A DNA stretch of 64,000 nucleotides from positions 1 through 64,000 of the forward strand of contig NCED01000005.1 of assembly GCA_002280485.1 (NCBI GenBank), given 5' to 3'. Source of the DNA: Caulobacterales bacterium 32-69-10 (GTDB lineage: Bacteria; Pseudomonadota; Alphaproteobacteria; Caulobacterales; Caulobacteraceae). A program made the translations under genes and the position numbers. This document shows positions 46,055 to 55,846 of this stretch, piece after piece. The notes below the pieces were generated by a model, which was not told the origin of the DNA, made no database searches, and saw only the letters and a program-made list of their open reading frames with translations. The first letter of the stretch is position 1. Each line of letters opens with the position of its first letter.

Positions 46055-48027
46055 GCGGGGGCGCCGGGCTGGACGGTGGCGCCGCGGCGGGTGCGGGCGG
46101 CGGGGTCGCCCGGCTGCACGGTCGGCGGCTCCTCCAGCATGGCGCCGCGCACGGTGCGGCGCTTGACCGCCGTCTCCTCGAACAGTTCCGCCAGCTTCTC
46201 GACCATGATCCCGCCCAGCTGCTCCACGTCGAGGATGGTGACAGCCCTTTTGTAATAGCGTGTGACGTCGTGGCCGATGCCGATGGCGATCAGCTCCACC
46301 GGCGAGCGGGCCTGGATGTCGCCGATGACCTGGCGCAGGTGCCGCTCCAGATAGTGGCCGGAGTTCACCGACAGGGTCGAATCGTCCACCGGCGCCCCGT
46401 CGGAGATGACCATCAGGATCTTGCGCTGCTCGGGACGGCCCAGCAGGCGCTGGTGCGCCCAGATCAGGGCCTCGCCGTCGATGTTCTCCTTCAGCAGCCC
46501 CTCGCGCATCATCAGGCCGAGGTTCTTGCGGGCGCGCCGCCACGGGGCGTCGGCGGCCTTGTAGATGATGTGGCGGATGTCGTTCAGCCGGCCGGGGTTG
46601 GGGGGCTTGCCGCTCCTCACCCACTCGTCGCGCGCCGCCCCGCCCTTCCAGGCGCGGGTGGTGAAGCCCAGCACCTCGACCTTGACCGCGCAGCGCTCCA
46701 GGGTGCGGGCCAGGATGTCGGCGCAGACCGCCGCGACCATGATCGGCCGGCCGCGCATCGAGCCGGAGTTGTCGATCAGCAGGGTGACCACCGTGTCGCG
46801 GAACTCGGTGTCCTCCTCCTGCTTGAAGGACAGGGGGGCGGTGGGGTCGATCACCACGCGGGTCAGGCGCGCCACGTCGAGCACCCCTTCCTCCAGGTCG
46901 AAGGTCCAGGCGCGGTTCTGCTTGGCGAGCAGCCGGCGCTGCAGCCGGTTGGCGAGGCGCGACACCACGGTCGACATGGCCGCCAGCTGCTGGTCGAGGT
47001 AGGCGCGCAGCCGCGACAGCTCCTCGGGGTCGCACAGGTTCTCGGCCTCGACGATCTCGTCGTTGGCGGTGGAGAACACCTTGTAGGCCGGCTCCGGCTT
47101 GCCGCTGTCCTTGGGGTCGTGGCGCGAGGGGCGCTGGGTGTCGGCTCCCTCGGGCGCCTCCTCGTCGAGGTCCGAGCCCTCGGACTCGTCGGCCTGGGCC
47201 GACTGGTCTTCGCCGGACTGGGACTTGTCGTCGGAGGCGTCGCCCAGCTCGGGGCTCTGGCCCTCGGACGGGTCGCCGTCGTCCTCGCCCTCGCTGGGCG
47301 ACTCTTCGGGCTCGGCCTCCTGGCTCTCCTCGTCGGGGGCGTTGTCGTTGGAGTCCGGCGGCTCTTCGCCGAGCTCGAGGTCGTGCAGGATCTCACGCAC
47401 GATACGGCCGAAGGCGGCCTGGTCGTCGATGGCCGCGAGCAGCCGGTCGAGGTCGGCGCCGGCCTTCTCCTCGATATCGGGGCCCAGCGTCTCCACCATG
47501 GCCTTGCCGCCGTCGGGCGGAACGTCGCCGGTCAGGCGCTGGCGCACCATCAGGCCCAGCACCTCGGCCATGGGGGAGTTGGGCTTGGCGTGGCCTGCGG
47601 CGTAGCGGGCGACGTCATTGCGGCCGCCGACAGGGGCGTTGGCCGCCTCCAGCCGGGACTCGAGGGCCGCGCGCAGGTTGGCGCGCACGCCGCCCAGGGC
47701 GTTGGCGCCGATGGCCTCGATCCGCGCGGTCTCGACCATGTCGAAGGCCTCGGCCGCCTCCGGGTCGATCGGGCGCTGGCGGACGTGGGCCGCCCCGTCG
47801 TGGTGCGACAGGCGCAGGGCCATCTGGTCGGCCAGGCCGCGGATGCGGCCGGCCTCGCGGCTGTTCAGGTCGCGGGGCGGGTGGGGCAGCACGGCGCGGT
47901 TGCCGACCAGGGAGGGCGGCTCGTTGGCGAACACCACCTCGAGGTCCGGCGTTTCGGCCAGGCTGCGGGTGGCGTGGGCGAGCGCGCGCTTGAACGGCTC
48001 GGTGGGGCTTTCGGGCTTGTCGGCCAT
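46051..48027 (-). CDS. cobT: Cobaltochelatase subunit CobT
   Basis: Part of the CobN-CobS-CobT complex inserting Co2+ into hydrogenobyrinic acid diamide, the aerobic vitamin B12 pathway. 658 residues. The N-terminal domain is helical. The middle (about 215-310) is a very acidic stretch of Asp/Glu/Ser repeats. The C-terminal VWA domain has the MIDAS motif [10 protein letters not shown] (DxSxS) and TTRAWKGG. CobS, the ATPase partner, lies about 1.4 kb away beyond a holin-like gene and a broken desaturase. cobN is not in the window. Confidence 0.96.
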   Translation of the reverse strand: MADKPESPTEPFKRALAHATRSLAETPDLEVVFANEPPSLVGNRAVLPHPPRDLNSREAGRIRGLADQMALRLSHHDGAAHVRQRPIDPEAAEAFDMVETARIEAIGANALGGVRANLRAALESRLEAANAPVGGRNDVARYAAGHAKPNSPMAEVLGLMVRQRLTGDVPPDGGKAMVETLGPDIEEKAGADLDRLLAAIDDQAAFGRIVREILHDLELGEEPPDSNDNAPDEESQEAEPEESPSEGEDDGDPSEGQSPELGDASDDKSQSGEDQSAQADESEGSDLDEEAPEGADTQRPSRHDPKDSGKPEPAYKVFSTANDEIVEAENLCDPEELSRLRAYLDQQLAAMSTVVSRLANRLQRRLLAKQNRAWTFDLEEGVLDVARLTRVVIDPTAPLSFKQEEDTEFRDTVVTLLIDNSGSMRGRPIMVAAVCADILARTLERCAVKVEVLGFTTRAWKGGAARDEWVRSGKPPNPGRLNDIRHIIYKAADAPWRRARKNLGLMMREGLLKENIDGEALIWAHQRLLGRPEQRKILMVISDGAPVDDSTLSVNSGHYLERHLRQVIGDIQARSPVELIAIGIGHDVTRYYKRAVTILDVEQLGGIMVEKLAELFEETAVKRRTVRGAMLEEPPTVQPGDPAARTRRGATVQPGAPA

Positions 48028-48182
48028 GGGGGCTAGATAGCCCGGCCGCGCGGCCGGATGAAGGCTTGCCGCGTCGTTTGTGCGGGCGGCCGGCCGAACG
48101 GCTTAGAAGATGGGCCGCTTGACAGCCCCCGCCGCCCAGCCGAGCGTGCCGGCCTCAGTTTTCCAGACCAAGGCGCCGCCCC

Positions 48183-48524
48183 ATGATCCGCTTCCTGATC
48201 CAGCTCGTGGTGGTGGGCGTCGGCCTGTGGCTGTCGTGGAAGTTCGTTCCCGGCATCGGCTTCGACAACATGACCACCCTGGCCATCGCCGCCCTGCTTC
48301 TGGGCCTGGCCAACGCCGTCGTGCGCCCGATCCTGACCATCCTGACCCTGCCCCTGACCATCATCACCCTGGGCCTGTGGCTGATCGTGCTCAACGCTGC
48401 GATGATCGGGCTCGTGGCCTACTTCCTCGACGGCTTCACGGTGCGCGACTGGATCGCCGCCCTGCTGTGCTGGTTGGTGGTCACCGTGGTGAGTTGGGTC
48501 GCAGGCGCGCTCTTCGACCGGTAG
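48183..48524 (+). CDS. Holin-like (phage holin family 4) membrane protein
   Basis: 113 residues with four hydrophobic helices and short polar links, starting MIRFLIQLVVVGVGLW. The ANAVVRPILTILTLPLTIITLGLW motif is the hallmark of the DUF360/holin 4 superfamily. In free-living bacteria this is a housekeeping membrane protein of unknown function, not a phage gene; no phage genes surround it. Divergent from cobT, 155 bp apart. Confidence 0.88.
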   Translation: MIRFLIQLVVVGVGLWLSWKFVPGIGFDNMTTLAIAALLLGLANAVVRPILTILTLPLTIITLGLWLIVLNAAMIGLVAYFLDGFTVRDWIAALLCWLVVTVVSWVAGALFDR

Positions 48525-48600
48525 ATCGTCGGCGCCTGTGGGCGATTCGTAGCGCCATGGGCTAAACTCGTCCCCGTCCTTCGGTCTGAAGGGATTGTGG

Positions 48601-49382
48601 ATGGTGCTCGAACGCGACGACCGGACGATCGCACCTGGCGCCTCGTCGCCGGTGAATTCGTCATGGCGCGGCCGGATCATTCCCGAGGTGTTGATCGCGG
48701 TGATCGTATTTCACCTCGGCGCGCTTCTCGCCTTCGTGCCGTACTTCTTCACTTGGACGGGCGTCGTCGTCGCCTTAGTCACGGCGCAGTTCTTCGGCTA
48801 CGTGATGAGCGTCGGCTTCCACCGCTACTTCGCCCACAGAAGCTTCAGCTGCTCCAAGCCGTTCGAGCACGTCCTGGCCGTCCTGTGCCTGCTCTGCGTC
48901 CAGCGGGGCCCGGTGTGGTGGGCGGCGACCCACCGGCGGCATCATCACCACGCCGATACCGAGCTCGACCCCCACAATCCGCGACCCAGCTTCCTGTGGG
49001 CCCACCTGGGCTGGTTCATTTACCGGAACGACAACACCGATCCGAAGTGGCCGAGGCGGTCCGGATGGGACTTAGTCTTGTGGTCTGGGGCGTGTTCGTC
49101 CGGACGGTCGTCGTCTGGCACCTGACCTGGTCCACCGCCTCCTGCTCGCACCTTTGGGGCTATCGCAACTACGAGACGGGGGACGACAGTCGCAACAACT
49201 GGCTGCTCAGCGTGATGGTGATGGGCGAAGGCTGGGCCAACAACCACCACGCGTTCCCCCAGTCGCCGCGCCTGACGGCCAAGTGGTGGGAATTCGACCA
49301 GAGCTGGCTCGTCATCAAGGCCCTGGCGGGGACCGGGATGGTCAAGGTCGATCCGGCCACCTTTCCGCGGCAGGACGCGTGA
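48601..49382 (+). pseudogene. Acyl-CoA (fatty acid) desaturase, broken by deletion and frameshift
   Basis: Membrane-bound diiron desaturase remnant. The 5' part (start ATG 48601) gives two membrane segments, the first His box HRYFAHR and the second HRRHHHH, then FLWAHLGWFIYRND. Around 49060-49100 the frame shifts: from there the real sequence continues in another frame (VVWGVFVRTVVVWHLTW, GYRNYETGDDSRNN, third His box NNHHAFPQS) to the stop at 49382. The roughly 45-50 codons normally present between the second and third boxes, including a membrane segment, are also missing. Function is lost unless the sequence is in error. It sits between cobT and cobS. Confidence 0.88.
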
Positions 49383-49403
49383 CCGGGGGACGCTGGCCCG
49401 CCC

Positions 49404-50405
49404 TTAGGCCACCTTCACCCGGGTCGCCGCTTCCGGCAGGTCGGCGCCGAAGGCGCGCTGGTAGAATTCGGCGACCGTCGGCCGCTCCAGTTCGTCGCAC
49501 TTGTTGAGGAAGGTCAGGCGGAAGCCCATGCCCACGTCGCCGAAGATCTCGGTGTTCTGGGCCCAGGTGATCACGGCGCGCGGGCTCATGACGGTGGAGA
49601 TGTCCCCGTTCATGAAGGCGTTGCGGGTCATGTCGGCCACGCGGACCATGGCGTTGATGGTCTTGCGCCCTTCCGGGGTGTCGTAAGTCGGCGCCTTGGC
49701 CAGGACGATGCCGGCCTCCACGTCGTGGGCGAGATAGTTCAGGGTGGTGACGATCGACCAGCGGTCCATCTGACCCTGATTGATCTGCTGGGTGCCATGG
49801 TACAGCCCGGTGGTGTCGCCCAGGCCGATGGTGTTGGTGGTCGAGAACAGGCGGAAATACTTGTTCGGGCGGATCACCCGGTTCTGGTCGAGCAGGGTCA
49901 GCTTGCCCTGCGCCTCCAGGATGCGCTGGATCACGAACATCACGTCCGGGCGGCCGGCGTCGTATTCGTCGAAGACCAGGGCGATGGGCCGCTGGATCGC
50001 CCAGGGCAGCATGCCTTCACGGAATTCGGTGACCTGCTGGCCGTCCTTCAGGACGATGGCGTCCTTGCCGACGAGGTCGATGCGGCTGACGTGGCTGTCG
50101 AGGTTCACCCGCACCAGCGGCCATTTGAGCCGCGCCGCCACCTGCTCGATGTGCGTCGACTTGCCCGTGCCGTGATAGCCCTGGACCATCACCCGTCGGT
50201 CGAAGGCGAAGCCGGCGCAGATGGCCAGGGTCGTCTGCGGGTCGAACTTATAGGCCGTGTCGAGGTCCGGCACGTGCTCGTCCGCGACCGAAAAGGCGGG
50301 GACCATCATGTCGCTGTCGACGCCGAATACGTCTCGGACCGACACTTGCTTGTCGGGGGCGGCGCTCAGCAGCGGATCGGTGTCGGAGGTGGTGAAGGCT
50401 TTCAT
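49404..50405 (-). CDS. cobS: Cobaltochelatase subunit CobS
   Basis: AAA+ ATPase that with CobT powers CobN to insert cobalt into the corrin ring. 333 residues. The Walker A motif is GYHGTGKST (about residue 80) and Walker [10 protein letters not shown] (about 143). Sensor-type segments follow ([12 protein letters not shown]). N-terminal [20 protein letters not shown] is the CobS signature. Stop TAA at 49404. Same strand as a DnaJ-like gene 10 bp upstream, probably one operon. Confidence 0.97.
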   Translation of the reverse strand: MKAFTTSDTDPLLSAAPDKQVSVRDVFGVDSDMMVPAFSVADEHVPDLDTAYKFDPQTTLAICAGFAFDRRVMVQGYHGTGKSTHIEQVAARLKWPLVRVNLDSHVSRIDLVGKDAIVLKDGQQVTEFREGMLPWAIQRPIALVFDEYDAGRPDVMFVIQRILEAQGKLTLLDQNRVIRPNKYFRLFSTTNTIGLGDTTGLYHGTQQINQGQMDRWSIVTTLNYLAHDVEAGIVLAKAPTYDTPEGRKTINAMVRVADMTRNAFMNGDISTVMSPRAVITWAQNTEIFGDVGMGFRLTFLNKCDELERPTVAEFYQRAFGADLPEAATRVKVA

Positions 50406-50415
50406 CGCAGCCTGT

Positions 50416-51099
50416 TTAGTTGGGCGGGCGAGGCTGGTCGAGCCCCGGAGCGGCGGATATGGGGCGGTGCGGCGTCGTGCGCTCGCGTCCAGTGCGATTT
50501 TTCGGCGTCTGCGTGCTTTGGTCGCCGCCGTTGGCGTCGGGGTGGCAGCGTTTGACCAGCTCGGTGTAGCGGGCCCGGATCACCGCCTTGTCGGCGGCCT
50601 CGTCCAGGTCGAGTTCGGCCAGGGCCTTCTGCTCCAGCCGCCCAAGGGTCTTGGGCGCCTGGCGGGCGGCCTCGGTGGCTCGGGCTCTGCGGCCCAGCAT
50701 GTCGAACGGGTCGGCGTAGCCCGTGCCGGTGCCGGCGCGCTGAGCGAAGGACGCCGCCTCGCGGGAGAATTTGGAGGCCTTGAACTGCCAGGTCGGGCGC
50801 TCGCCATGGGCGCGGGCGGCCTGGGCCTCGGCCACGCTTGCCTCGCTCATCCCCTCGAAGAAGTTCCAGTTGCGATTGTACTGGCCCGCGTGCGGCTGGC
50901 AGAACCAGTAGTGTTCGTCGAGGCGTTCGCGCGATTTCGGGGCCTTGGCCGCCCCGGCGATGCGACAGCCCGGCCACTCGCAGGGACGCTCGCCCGGCTT
51001 CAGGTCGTGCACGTCCGGCGTCCGTCCTTCCTCCCCCGGCTTGGGGGGGCGGACGCGGATATCAACGAACTTGGGCTTGTAGGGAAACTCGCCGCTCAT
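50416..51099 (-). CDS. DnaJ-like protein with shortened J-domain
   Basis: 227 residues. The N-terminal part ([23 protein letters not shown] to [22 protein letters not shown]) is conserved in alphaproteobacterial cobS-adjacent DnaJ proteins and has four Cys/His that may bind zinc. The C-terminal J-domain has helix [13 protein letters not shown] and the HPD loop, but then reads [13 protein letters not shown] into a low-complexity tail. The usual helix III-IV (xRFQxIIxAY) is not seen in any of the three forward frames. Either it is a naturally truncated J-domain or decayed. It is divergent from bolA. Confidence 0.85.
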   Translation of the reverse strand: MSGEFPYKPKFVDIRVRPPKPGEEGRTPDVHDLKPGERPCEWPGCRIAGAAKAPKSRERLDEHYWFCQPHAGQYNRNWNFFEGMSEASVAEAQAARAHGERPTWQFKASKFSREAASFAQRAGTGTGYADPFDMLGRRARATEAARQAPKTLGRLEQKALAELDLDEAADKAVIRARYTELVKRCHPDANGGDQSTQTPKNRTGRERTTPHRPISAAPGLDQPRPPN

Positions 51100-51147
51100 A
51101 AGTGGAGTATGGAAGCGAGAAAATCGCTTTCAAGAATTGACGGGAGA

Positions 51148-51426
51148 ATGGATTTGGGCGCCGTGACCGAACTGATCCGCACAAGGCTGGAAGAGGCGTT
51201 TTCGCCACAGCACCTGGAGGTCGTCGACGACAGTGACCGCCACGCCGGCCACGCCGGCGCCAGCGAGAGCGGCGAAAGCCATTTCAACGTGGTCGTTGTG
51301 TCGGCGGTTTTCCAGGGCCTGTCGCGAGTCGAACGCCAACGCCGCGTCAACACCGCCCTGAAGGAGGCCTTCGACGGCGGCCTGCACGCCCTGTCGATCA
51401 AGGCTCTGGCGCCGGGCGAAGGCTGA
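51148..51426 (+). CDS. bolA: BolA-family protein
   Basis: 92-residue protein of the BolA/IbaG family that works with monothiol glutaredoxins on Fe-S or redox signalling. Starts MDLGAVTELIRTRLEEAFSPQHLEVVDDS, then the conserved HFNVVVVSAVFQGLSRVERQR and a C-terminal HALSIKAL. ATG 51148 gives the family length; ATG 51109 adds 13 residues. It stands next to the cobS-DnaJ genes, an alphaproteobacterial neighbourhood conserved as I recall it. Confidence 0.93.
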   Translation: MDLGAVTELIRTRLEEAFSPQHLEVVDDSDRHAGHAGASESGESHFNVVVVSAVFQGLSRVERQRRVNTALKEAFDGGLHALSIKALAPGEG

Positions 51427-51465
51427 GGGTCCGAAAGCCTCGAAGGACGAGGCGGCGGCGCACCG

Positions 51466-52359
51466 TCACCCGGGCCGCGGCATCCGCGCGCCTTCCTCCA
51501 CCAGCCAGTCGCGGAAGGCCGCGGCGGCCGGGTTGTCCACGCCGGCCGGGCGCAGCACCACATAGCGGGCGTCGGCGGGAATGAAGCCGAGCGGGGCGAC
51601 CAGCCGGCCGTCCGCGATCTGGTCCATCACGAAGGGCCACGGCCCCAGGGCCACCCCCAGGCCCGCGGCGGCCGCCTCCAACATGTAGAAGTGGTGGTCG
51701 AACTCGCGGTCGACCGGCGCGGGCTCCAGCCGATGGCCCGACAGCGCCTGCCATTCGCTCCAGCCCTGGCGATAGGTCCGGGTGTGCAGCCGGGGCAGGC
51801 GCGCCAGCCGCTCGAGGGTGAGGGGCACCGGTCCCGCCAGGGACGGGGCTACGATCGGGCCGATATGGTGGTCGAGGAAGACGGTCGACTCGGCGTCCCT
51901 AGCCCGCAGGCTCTGCGACATGCGGATGGCGAGGTCGACGCCATCACGCTTGAAGTCGACGTCGGCGTGGCTTTCGGTGAGCCCGACGCGGATGTTGGGA
52001 TGCAGCTCCACGAACCGGGGCAGGCGTGGGATCAGCCAGCGCATGGCGAGCGTCCCGATGCACGAGACCTCAAGCGACTGCGGCGCCTCGGCCCGCGCCA
52101 CCGACACCGCCTCGGCGATCTCGTCGAAGGCTCCGGTCAGCACCCCGGCCAGACGCAGGCCTTCGGCGGTCAAGCGCAGCCGGCTCTTGGGCCCCTCGAT
52201 CAGCCGGGCTCCCAGCGATTCCTCTAGCTGCTTGACCTGGCGGCTCACCGCCCCGTGGGTGACGCACAGCTCGTCGGCAGCGGCGGACATGCGGCCGTGC
52301 CGGCTGAAGGCCTCGAAGGCGCGCAGGGCGTTGAGGGAGGGCAGGGTACGACGGGTCAT
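51466..52359 (-). CDS. LysR-family regulator (GcvA-like)
   Basis: 297-residue transcription factor. The N-terminal winged helix is LPSLNALRAFEAFSRHGRMSAAADELCVTHGAVSRQVKQLEESLGARL (about 7-60). The effector-binding domain begins near residue 95 (LEVSCIGTLAMRWLIPRLPRF) as in the GcvA/AmpR subgroup. Divergent from a small membrane ORF. The target is unknown; the start ATG 52359 is clear. Confidence 0.92.
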   Translation of the reverse strand: MTRRTLPSLNALRAFEAFSRHGRMSAAADELCVTHGAVSRQVKQLEESLGARLIEGPKSRLRLTAEGLRLAGVLTGAFDEIAEAVSVARAEAPQSLEVSCIGTLAMRWLIPRLPRFVELHPNIRVGLTESHADVDFKRDGVDLAIRMSQSLRARDAESTVFLDHHIGPIVAPSLAGPVPLTLERLARLPRLHTRTYRQGWSEWQALSGHRLEPAPVDREFDHHFYMLEAAAAGLGVALGPWPFVMDQIADGRLVAPLGFIPADARYVVLRPAGVDNPAAAAFRDWLVEEGARMPRPG

Positions 52360-52433
52360 TGTGATCTCAGCTCACATGCGCCGTGCGTTTATAGGGTTTG
52401 ATCCCCGGCTGGCAAAGCTGCCATGCAGCGAGC

Positions 52434-52622
52434 ATGGAAAGGGAGATGTTCAGGAACCGGCCGACGGGAAGCCGCTATGCCGCCCTTCAGTACGCCCTCG
52501 CCGTAGCGGCGATCTGGGCGGCGGTCGGCTTCGGCCTTTGGAGCCAGACCCATCCCCTGGCGCAGACGAACCAAGTGCTTCTGGCCCTGCAGCCGGCGAA
52601 CGCGACCTGCGATCCTTCGTGA
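52434..52622 (+). CDS. Possible small single-span membrane protein
   Basis: 62 residues: a short basic head (RNRPTGSRYAALQY), one hydrophobic segment (ALAVAAIWAAVGFGLW) and a short tail with Cys. Two starts (ATG 52434, 52446) are near an AAAGGGAG. It lies divergent from the LysR gene. No homologue is known to me, so it may be a chance ORF. Confidence 0.35.
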   Translation: MEREMFRNRPTGSRYAALQYALAVAAIWAAVGFGLWSQTHPLAQTNQVLLALQPANATCDPS

Positions 52623-52668
52623 GGTTTTGGCGGTAATGGCGGGCGTTCTTCGGTGCCCGCAGTTCACC

Positions 52669-53973
52669 TCACCCCGTCTCTTCCTCTTCCGCCTCGTCGC
52701 CTTCGCGCAGGGGCGGGCTGACCCTCAGCGCGGTGATCTGGTTGCGCTGGCGGCGCAGGATCTGGAAGCGGTGGCCGTGGAAGATGAAGGTTTGGCCGGG
52801 GTCCGGGATGGTCTGGGCCTCGTGTATGACCAGGCCGGCCACCGTCACCCACTCGTCGTCGGGCAGGCTCCAGTCCATGAACCGGTTCAGGTCGCGGATG
52901 GTCACCGAGCCGTCCACGTGCACCGAACCGTCCGCCTGGCTGCGCACGCCCTCGACCGCGAAATCATGCTCATCCTCGATCTCGCCGACGATCTCCTCCA
53001 GGATGTCCTCGAGGGTCACCAGCCCCATCAGGGCGCCGTATTCGTCGACGATGAGGGCGAAGTGCACCCGGCGCTTGAGGAAGGCGTTGAGCTGGTCCTT
53101 CACCTTGGTCGTGTCCGGGATGAACCAGGGCTCGGTTGCGATGGACATGATGTCGAGCTTGTCGAGGTCGCCGCCCGTCGCCGCCATGCCGCGGGCCAGG
53201 TCGCGCACATGCAGGACGCCGACGATGTTCTCCGGTTCGTCCTTGTAGAGGGGCAGGCGGGTGTTGGCGGCGGCGAGCGCGTCGGCCACCACCTCGCGGG
53301 TCGGCAGGTCGGCGTCCAGCATGACGATGTTCTTGCGGTGGACCATGATCTCGGACACGTCCATGTCCTGCAGGTCCAGGATGCCGCCGAGCATGCGCCG
53401 GTCGCGCGCTTCCACCAGGCCTTCGGAGTGGTGGTACTCGACCGCGCCGCGGATCTCCGCCTGGGCCATGGCCGCGTCCGGCTCGGCCGCGACCTTGACC
53501 CCGAACAGCCGCAGCGTCCGCCAGATCACCCACTGGATGCCGAAGATCACCGGGCCGAACACCTTGACCACCAGCAAGATCGGCGGCGCCAGCACGCGGG
53601 CCACGTCGTCGGGCCGGGCGATGGCCACGGTCTTGGGCAAGACCTCGGCGAAGACCAGGACCAGGACGGTCATGATCACCGTCGCCGCCGCCACGCCCCA
53701 GGCGCCGGGGATGGCCTTGGTCAGGAAGTCGGTGGCCAGGGCGGAGGCCAGGATGTTGATGACGTTGTTCCCGAGCAGGACCGACCCGATCATGGTCTCC
53801 TGCTTCTCCATCAGCCGGTTGACCCGGCCGGCGGCCTTGTCGCCCTCGCGCTCCAGCTGGTGCATGCGCGAGCGGCTGGCGCCGGTCAGCGCCGTCTCGG
53901 CCGCCGAGAACAGGGCCGAGATGGCGAGGAGCACGAGGATCACCAGGGCGATCACGCCCAGGGCGGCGGTCAT
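52669..53973 (-). CDS. CNNM/CorB-family transporter (HlyC/CorC type)
   Basis: 434 residues. Four membrane helices in the DUF21 domain (about 1-190; GSVLLGNNVINILASALAT) are followed by a CBS pair (about 215-335; MDVSEIMVHRKNI, VDEYGALMGLVTLEDILEEIVGEIEDE) and a CorC/HlyC C-terminal domain. Family members export Mg2+ or affect Co2+ resistance. It is 59 bp downstream of aroB on the same strand and may be co-transcribed. The name hemolysin in older annotations is misleading. Confidence 0.94.
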   Translation of the reverse strand: MTAALGVIALVILVLLAISALFSAAETALTGASRSRMHQLEREGDKAAGRVNRLMEKQETMIGSVLLGNNVINILASALATDFLTKAIPGAWGVAAATVIMTVLVLVFAEVLPKTVAIARPDDVARVLAPPILLVVKVFGPVIFGIQWVIWRTLRLFGVKVAAEPDAAMAQAEIRGAVEYHHSEGLVEARDRRMLGGILDLQDMDVSEIMVHRKNIVMLDADLPTREVVADALAAANTRLPLYKDEPENIVGVLHVRDLARGMAATGGDLDKLDIMSIATEPWFIPDTTKVKDQLNAFLKRRVHFALIVDEYGALMGLVTLEDILEEIVGEIEDEHDFAVEGVRSQADGSVHVDGSVTIRDLNRFMDWSLPDDEWVTVAGLVIHEAQTIPDPGQTFIFHGHRFQILRRQRNQITALRVSPPLREGDEAEEEETG

Positions 53974-54032
53974 GGTTCAGGTCTCCGGAGCCATCGGCTC
54001 GATTGGACGCTCGGTGGGGCTCGGCCTTGTCG

Positions 54033-55157
54033 TCAGGCGACGGCCCCTTCGGCGATCAGAAACGCGCGAAGCGCCGCCGCGTCCACGCCCTTGGCGACGA
54101 AAGCCTGGCCGATGCCGCGGGCAAGTACGAAGGTGAGGCGCCCGGCCTCGGCCTTCTTGTCCTGAGCCATGTGGGCGATCAGCCGGTCGACCGGCAGCGG
54201 CGTGTTGGAGATTTCGGCCATCCGGGTCGGCAGGCCGCCGGCGGCGACGGCGCGCACGGCGCGCTCGGCTTCATCCGGCGGGCACAGGCCAAGCGCGGCG
54301 GAGAAGCGGAAGGCGAGCGCGCAGCCGGCCCCCACCGCCTCGCCGTGCAGCAGAGCCTCGCCGAAGCCGGTCTCCGATTCCAAGGCATGGGCGAAGGTGT
54401 GGCCGAGGTTGAGCAGGGCCCTGCGCCCCGCCTCCTTCTCGTCCTCGATGACGATCTCGGCCTTCATCTCCACCGAACGGGTCACCGCCTGGCCCAGCGC
54501 CCCCACCTCCAGCGCCAGCACGTCGGCGCAGTGGGTCTCCAGCCAGGCGAAGAAGGCGGCGTCGCCGAGCAGGCCGTACTTGATGATCTCGGCATAGCCG
54601 GCGTGGACTTCCCGGGGGGGCAAGGTGGCCAGGACGTCGAGGTCGGCCAGGACCAGCCTGGGCTGGTGGAAGGCGCCGATCAAGTTCTTGCCGCGGGGGG
54701 TGTCGATGGCGGTCTTGCCGCCCACCGAGGAATCGACCTGGGCCAGGAGGGTGGTCGGGATCTGGATGAAGTCGACGCCGCGCTTGTAGATGGCGGCGGC
54801 GAAACCGGTCAGGTCGCCGACCACCCCGCCCCCGAAAGCAGTGATCACGTCGCCGCGGTCGAGTTCGAGGGCCAGCAGCTGGTCGGACAGGTCGGCCAGG
54901 CCCTCGAAGCTCTTGGCCTGTTCGCCGGGCTCGACGACGATCATGTCGACCGATATGCCGCCCTTCTCCAGGGCCACGGCCAGGCGCTCGCCGTGATGGT
55001 CGGCCACGTGGCGGTCGGTGACGACCACGGTGCGGCCGCGCGGCAGGAAGGGCGCGAGCTGCTGGCCCGCCCGGTCGAGCAGGCCTGGGCCGATCATCAC
55101 GTCATAGGCCCGCCCGTCCAGGCCGACATTCACCTTGCCGCTCGCTGGGGCGCTCAT
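54033..55157 (-). CDS. aroB: 3-dehydroquinate synthase AroB
   Basis: Second step of the shikimate pathway; NAD- and Zn-dependent ring formation from DAHP. 374 residues. NAD-binding [44 protein letters not shown], then the zinc ligands E in AEIIKYG, H in [13 protein letters not shown] and H in [12 protein letters not shown] 55157 overlaps the aroK stop as ATGA. Part of aroK-aroB-CNNM operon. Confidence 0.97.
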   Translation of the reverse strand: MSAPASGKVNVGLDGRAYDVMIGPGLLDRAGQQLAPFLPRGRTVVVTDRHVADHHGERLAVALEKGGISVDMIVVEPGEQAKSFEGLADLSDQLLALELDRGDVITAFGGGVVGDLTGFAAAIYKRGVDFIQIPTTLLAQVDSSVGGKTAIDTPRGKNLIGAFHQPRLVLADLDVLATLPPREVHAGYAEIIKYGLLGDAAFFAWLETHCADVLALEVGALGQAVTRSVEMKAEIVIEDEKEAGRRALLNLGHTFAHALESETGFGEALLHGEAVGAGCALAFRFSAALGLCPPDEAERAVRAVAAGGLPTRMAEISNTPLPVDRLIAHMAQDKKAEAGRLTFVLARGIGQAFVAKGVDAAALRAFLIAEGAVA

Positions 55158-55705
55158 TCGGTGGGGCTTCCGTTCATGTGTTGGCGCAGCGCCGTCAGCA
55201 CCCGCTCCAGGGCCACCGAATGTGGCGTCTCCCCGGTCTCGACGCAAAGGTCGGCCTCGGCATAGGCCGGGCCGCGCTCACGGGCCAGGGCTTCCAGCAC
55301 CGCGCGCGGGTCGCGGCCCTTGAGCAGGGGCCGGGTGTCCTTGCGGCCGACCCGGCGGACCAGCACGTCCACATCGGCTTTCAGCCAGACCGACACGGCC
55401 TTCTGCTTGATGAGGGCCCGGGTCTCGGCGTTGACGAAGGCGCCGCCGCCGGTGGCCAGGACCATGGGCGGATCGTCCAGCAGGCGGGCGATCACCCGCC
55501 GTTCGCCCTCGCGGAATTCGGCCTCGCCGCGCTCGGCGAAGATCTCGGTGATGGAGCGGCCGGCGGCGGTCTCGATCTCGTCGTCGGCGTCGCGGAAGGG
55601 CAGGTCCACGGCCGCGGCCAACCGCCGGCCGATGCTCGACTTGCCCACTCCCATCAGGCCCACGAGCGCGATGGTCTTCTTGCGAAGGGCGGGGTCGGGG
55701 CTCAT
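55154..55705 (-). CDS. aroK: Shikimate kinase AroK
   Basis: Phosphorylates shikimate. 183 residues. P-loop [15 protein letters not shown] (about residue 16), DADDEIE substrate-binding motif, and ATGGGAFV. R...RPLL, the LID segment, follows ([11 protein letters not shown]). ATG 55705 gives the family length. First gene of aroK-aroB-CNNM; divergent from xerD across 141 bp. Confidence 0.97.
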   Translation of the reverse strand: MSPDPALRKKTIALVGLMGVGKSSIGRRLAAAVDLPFRDADDEIETAAGRSITEIFAERGEAEFREGERRVIARLLDDPPMVLATGGGAFVNAETRALIKQKAVSVWLKADVDVLVRRVGRKDTRPLLKGRDPRAVLEALARERGPAYAEADLCVETGETPHSVALERVLTALRQHMNGSPTE

Positions 55706-55846
55706 GGATGGCGCAGATACACGATCCGCGCGAACCACGCCAAGGCGCGCGTCCGCAGACCGGCGCTGACCATGGGCAGCGAAACGTCACCACCGCCGTT
55801 CCGAGCGGGTAGGGGAGCGGAAACCTCTCACCGCCACCCTGACCCC

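Noticed and set aside
46565..47002. Open frames antisense to cobT
   Set aside because: Mirror-frame artefacts of the VWA and acidic regions.
48183..48524. Prophage remnant from the holin-family protein
   Set aside because: No other phage genes; this family is a common chromosomal membrane protein.
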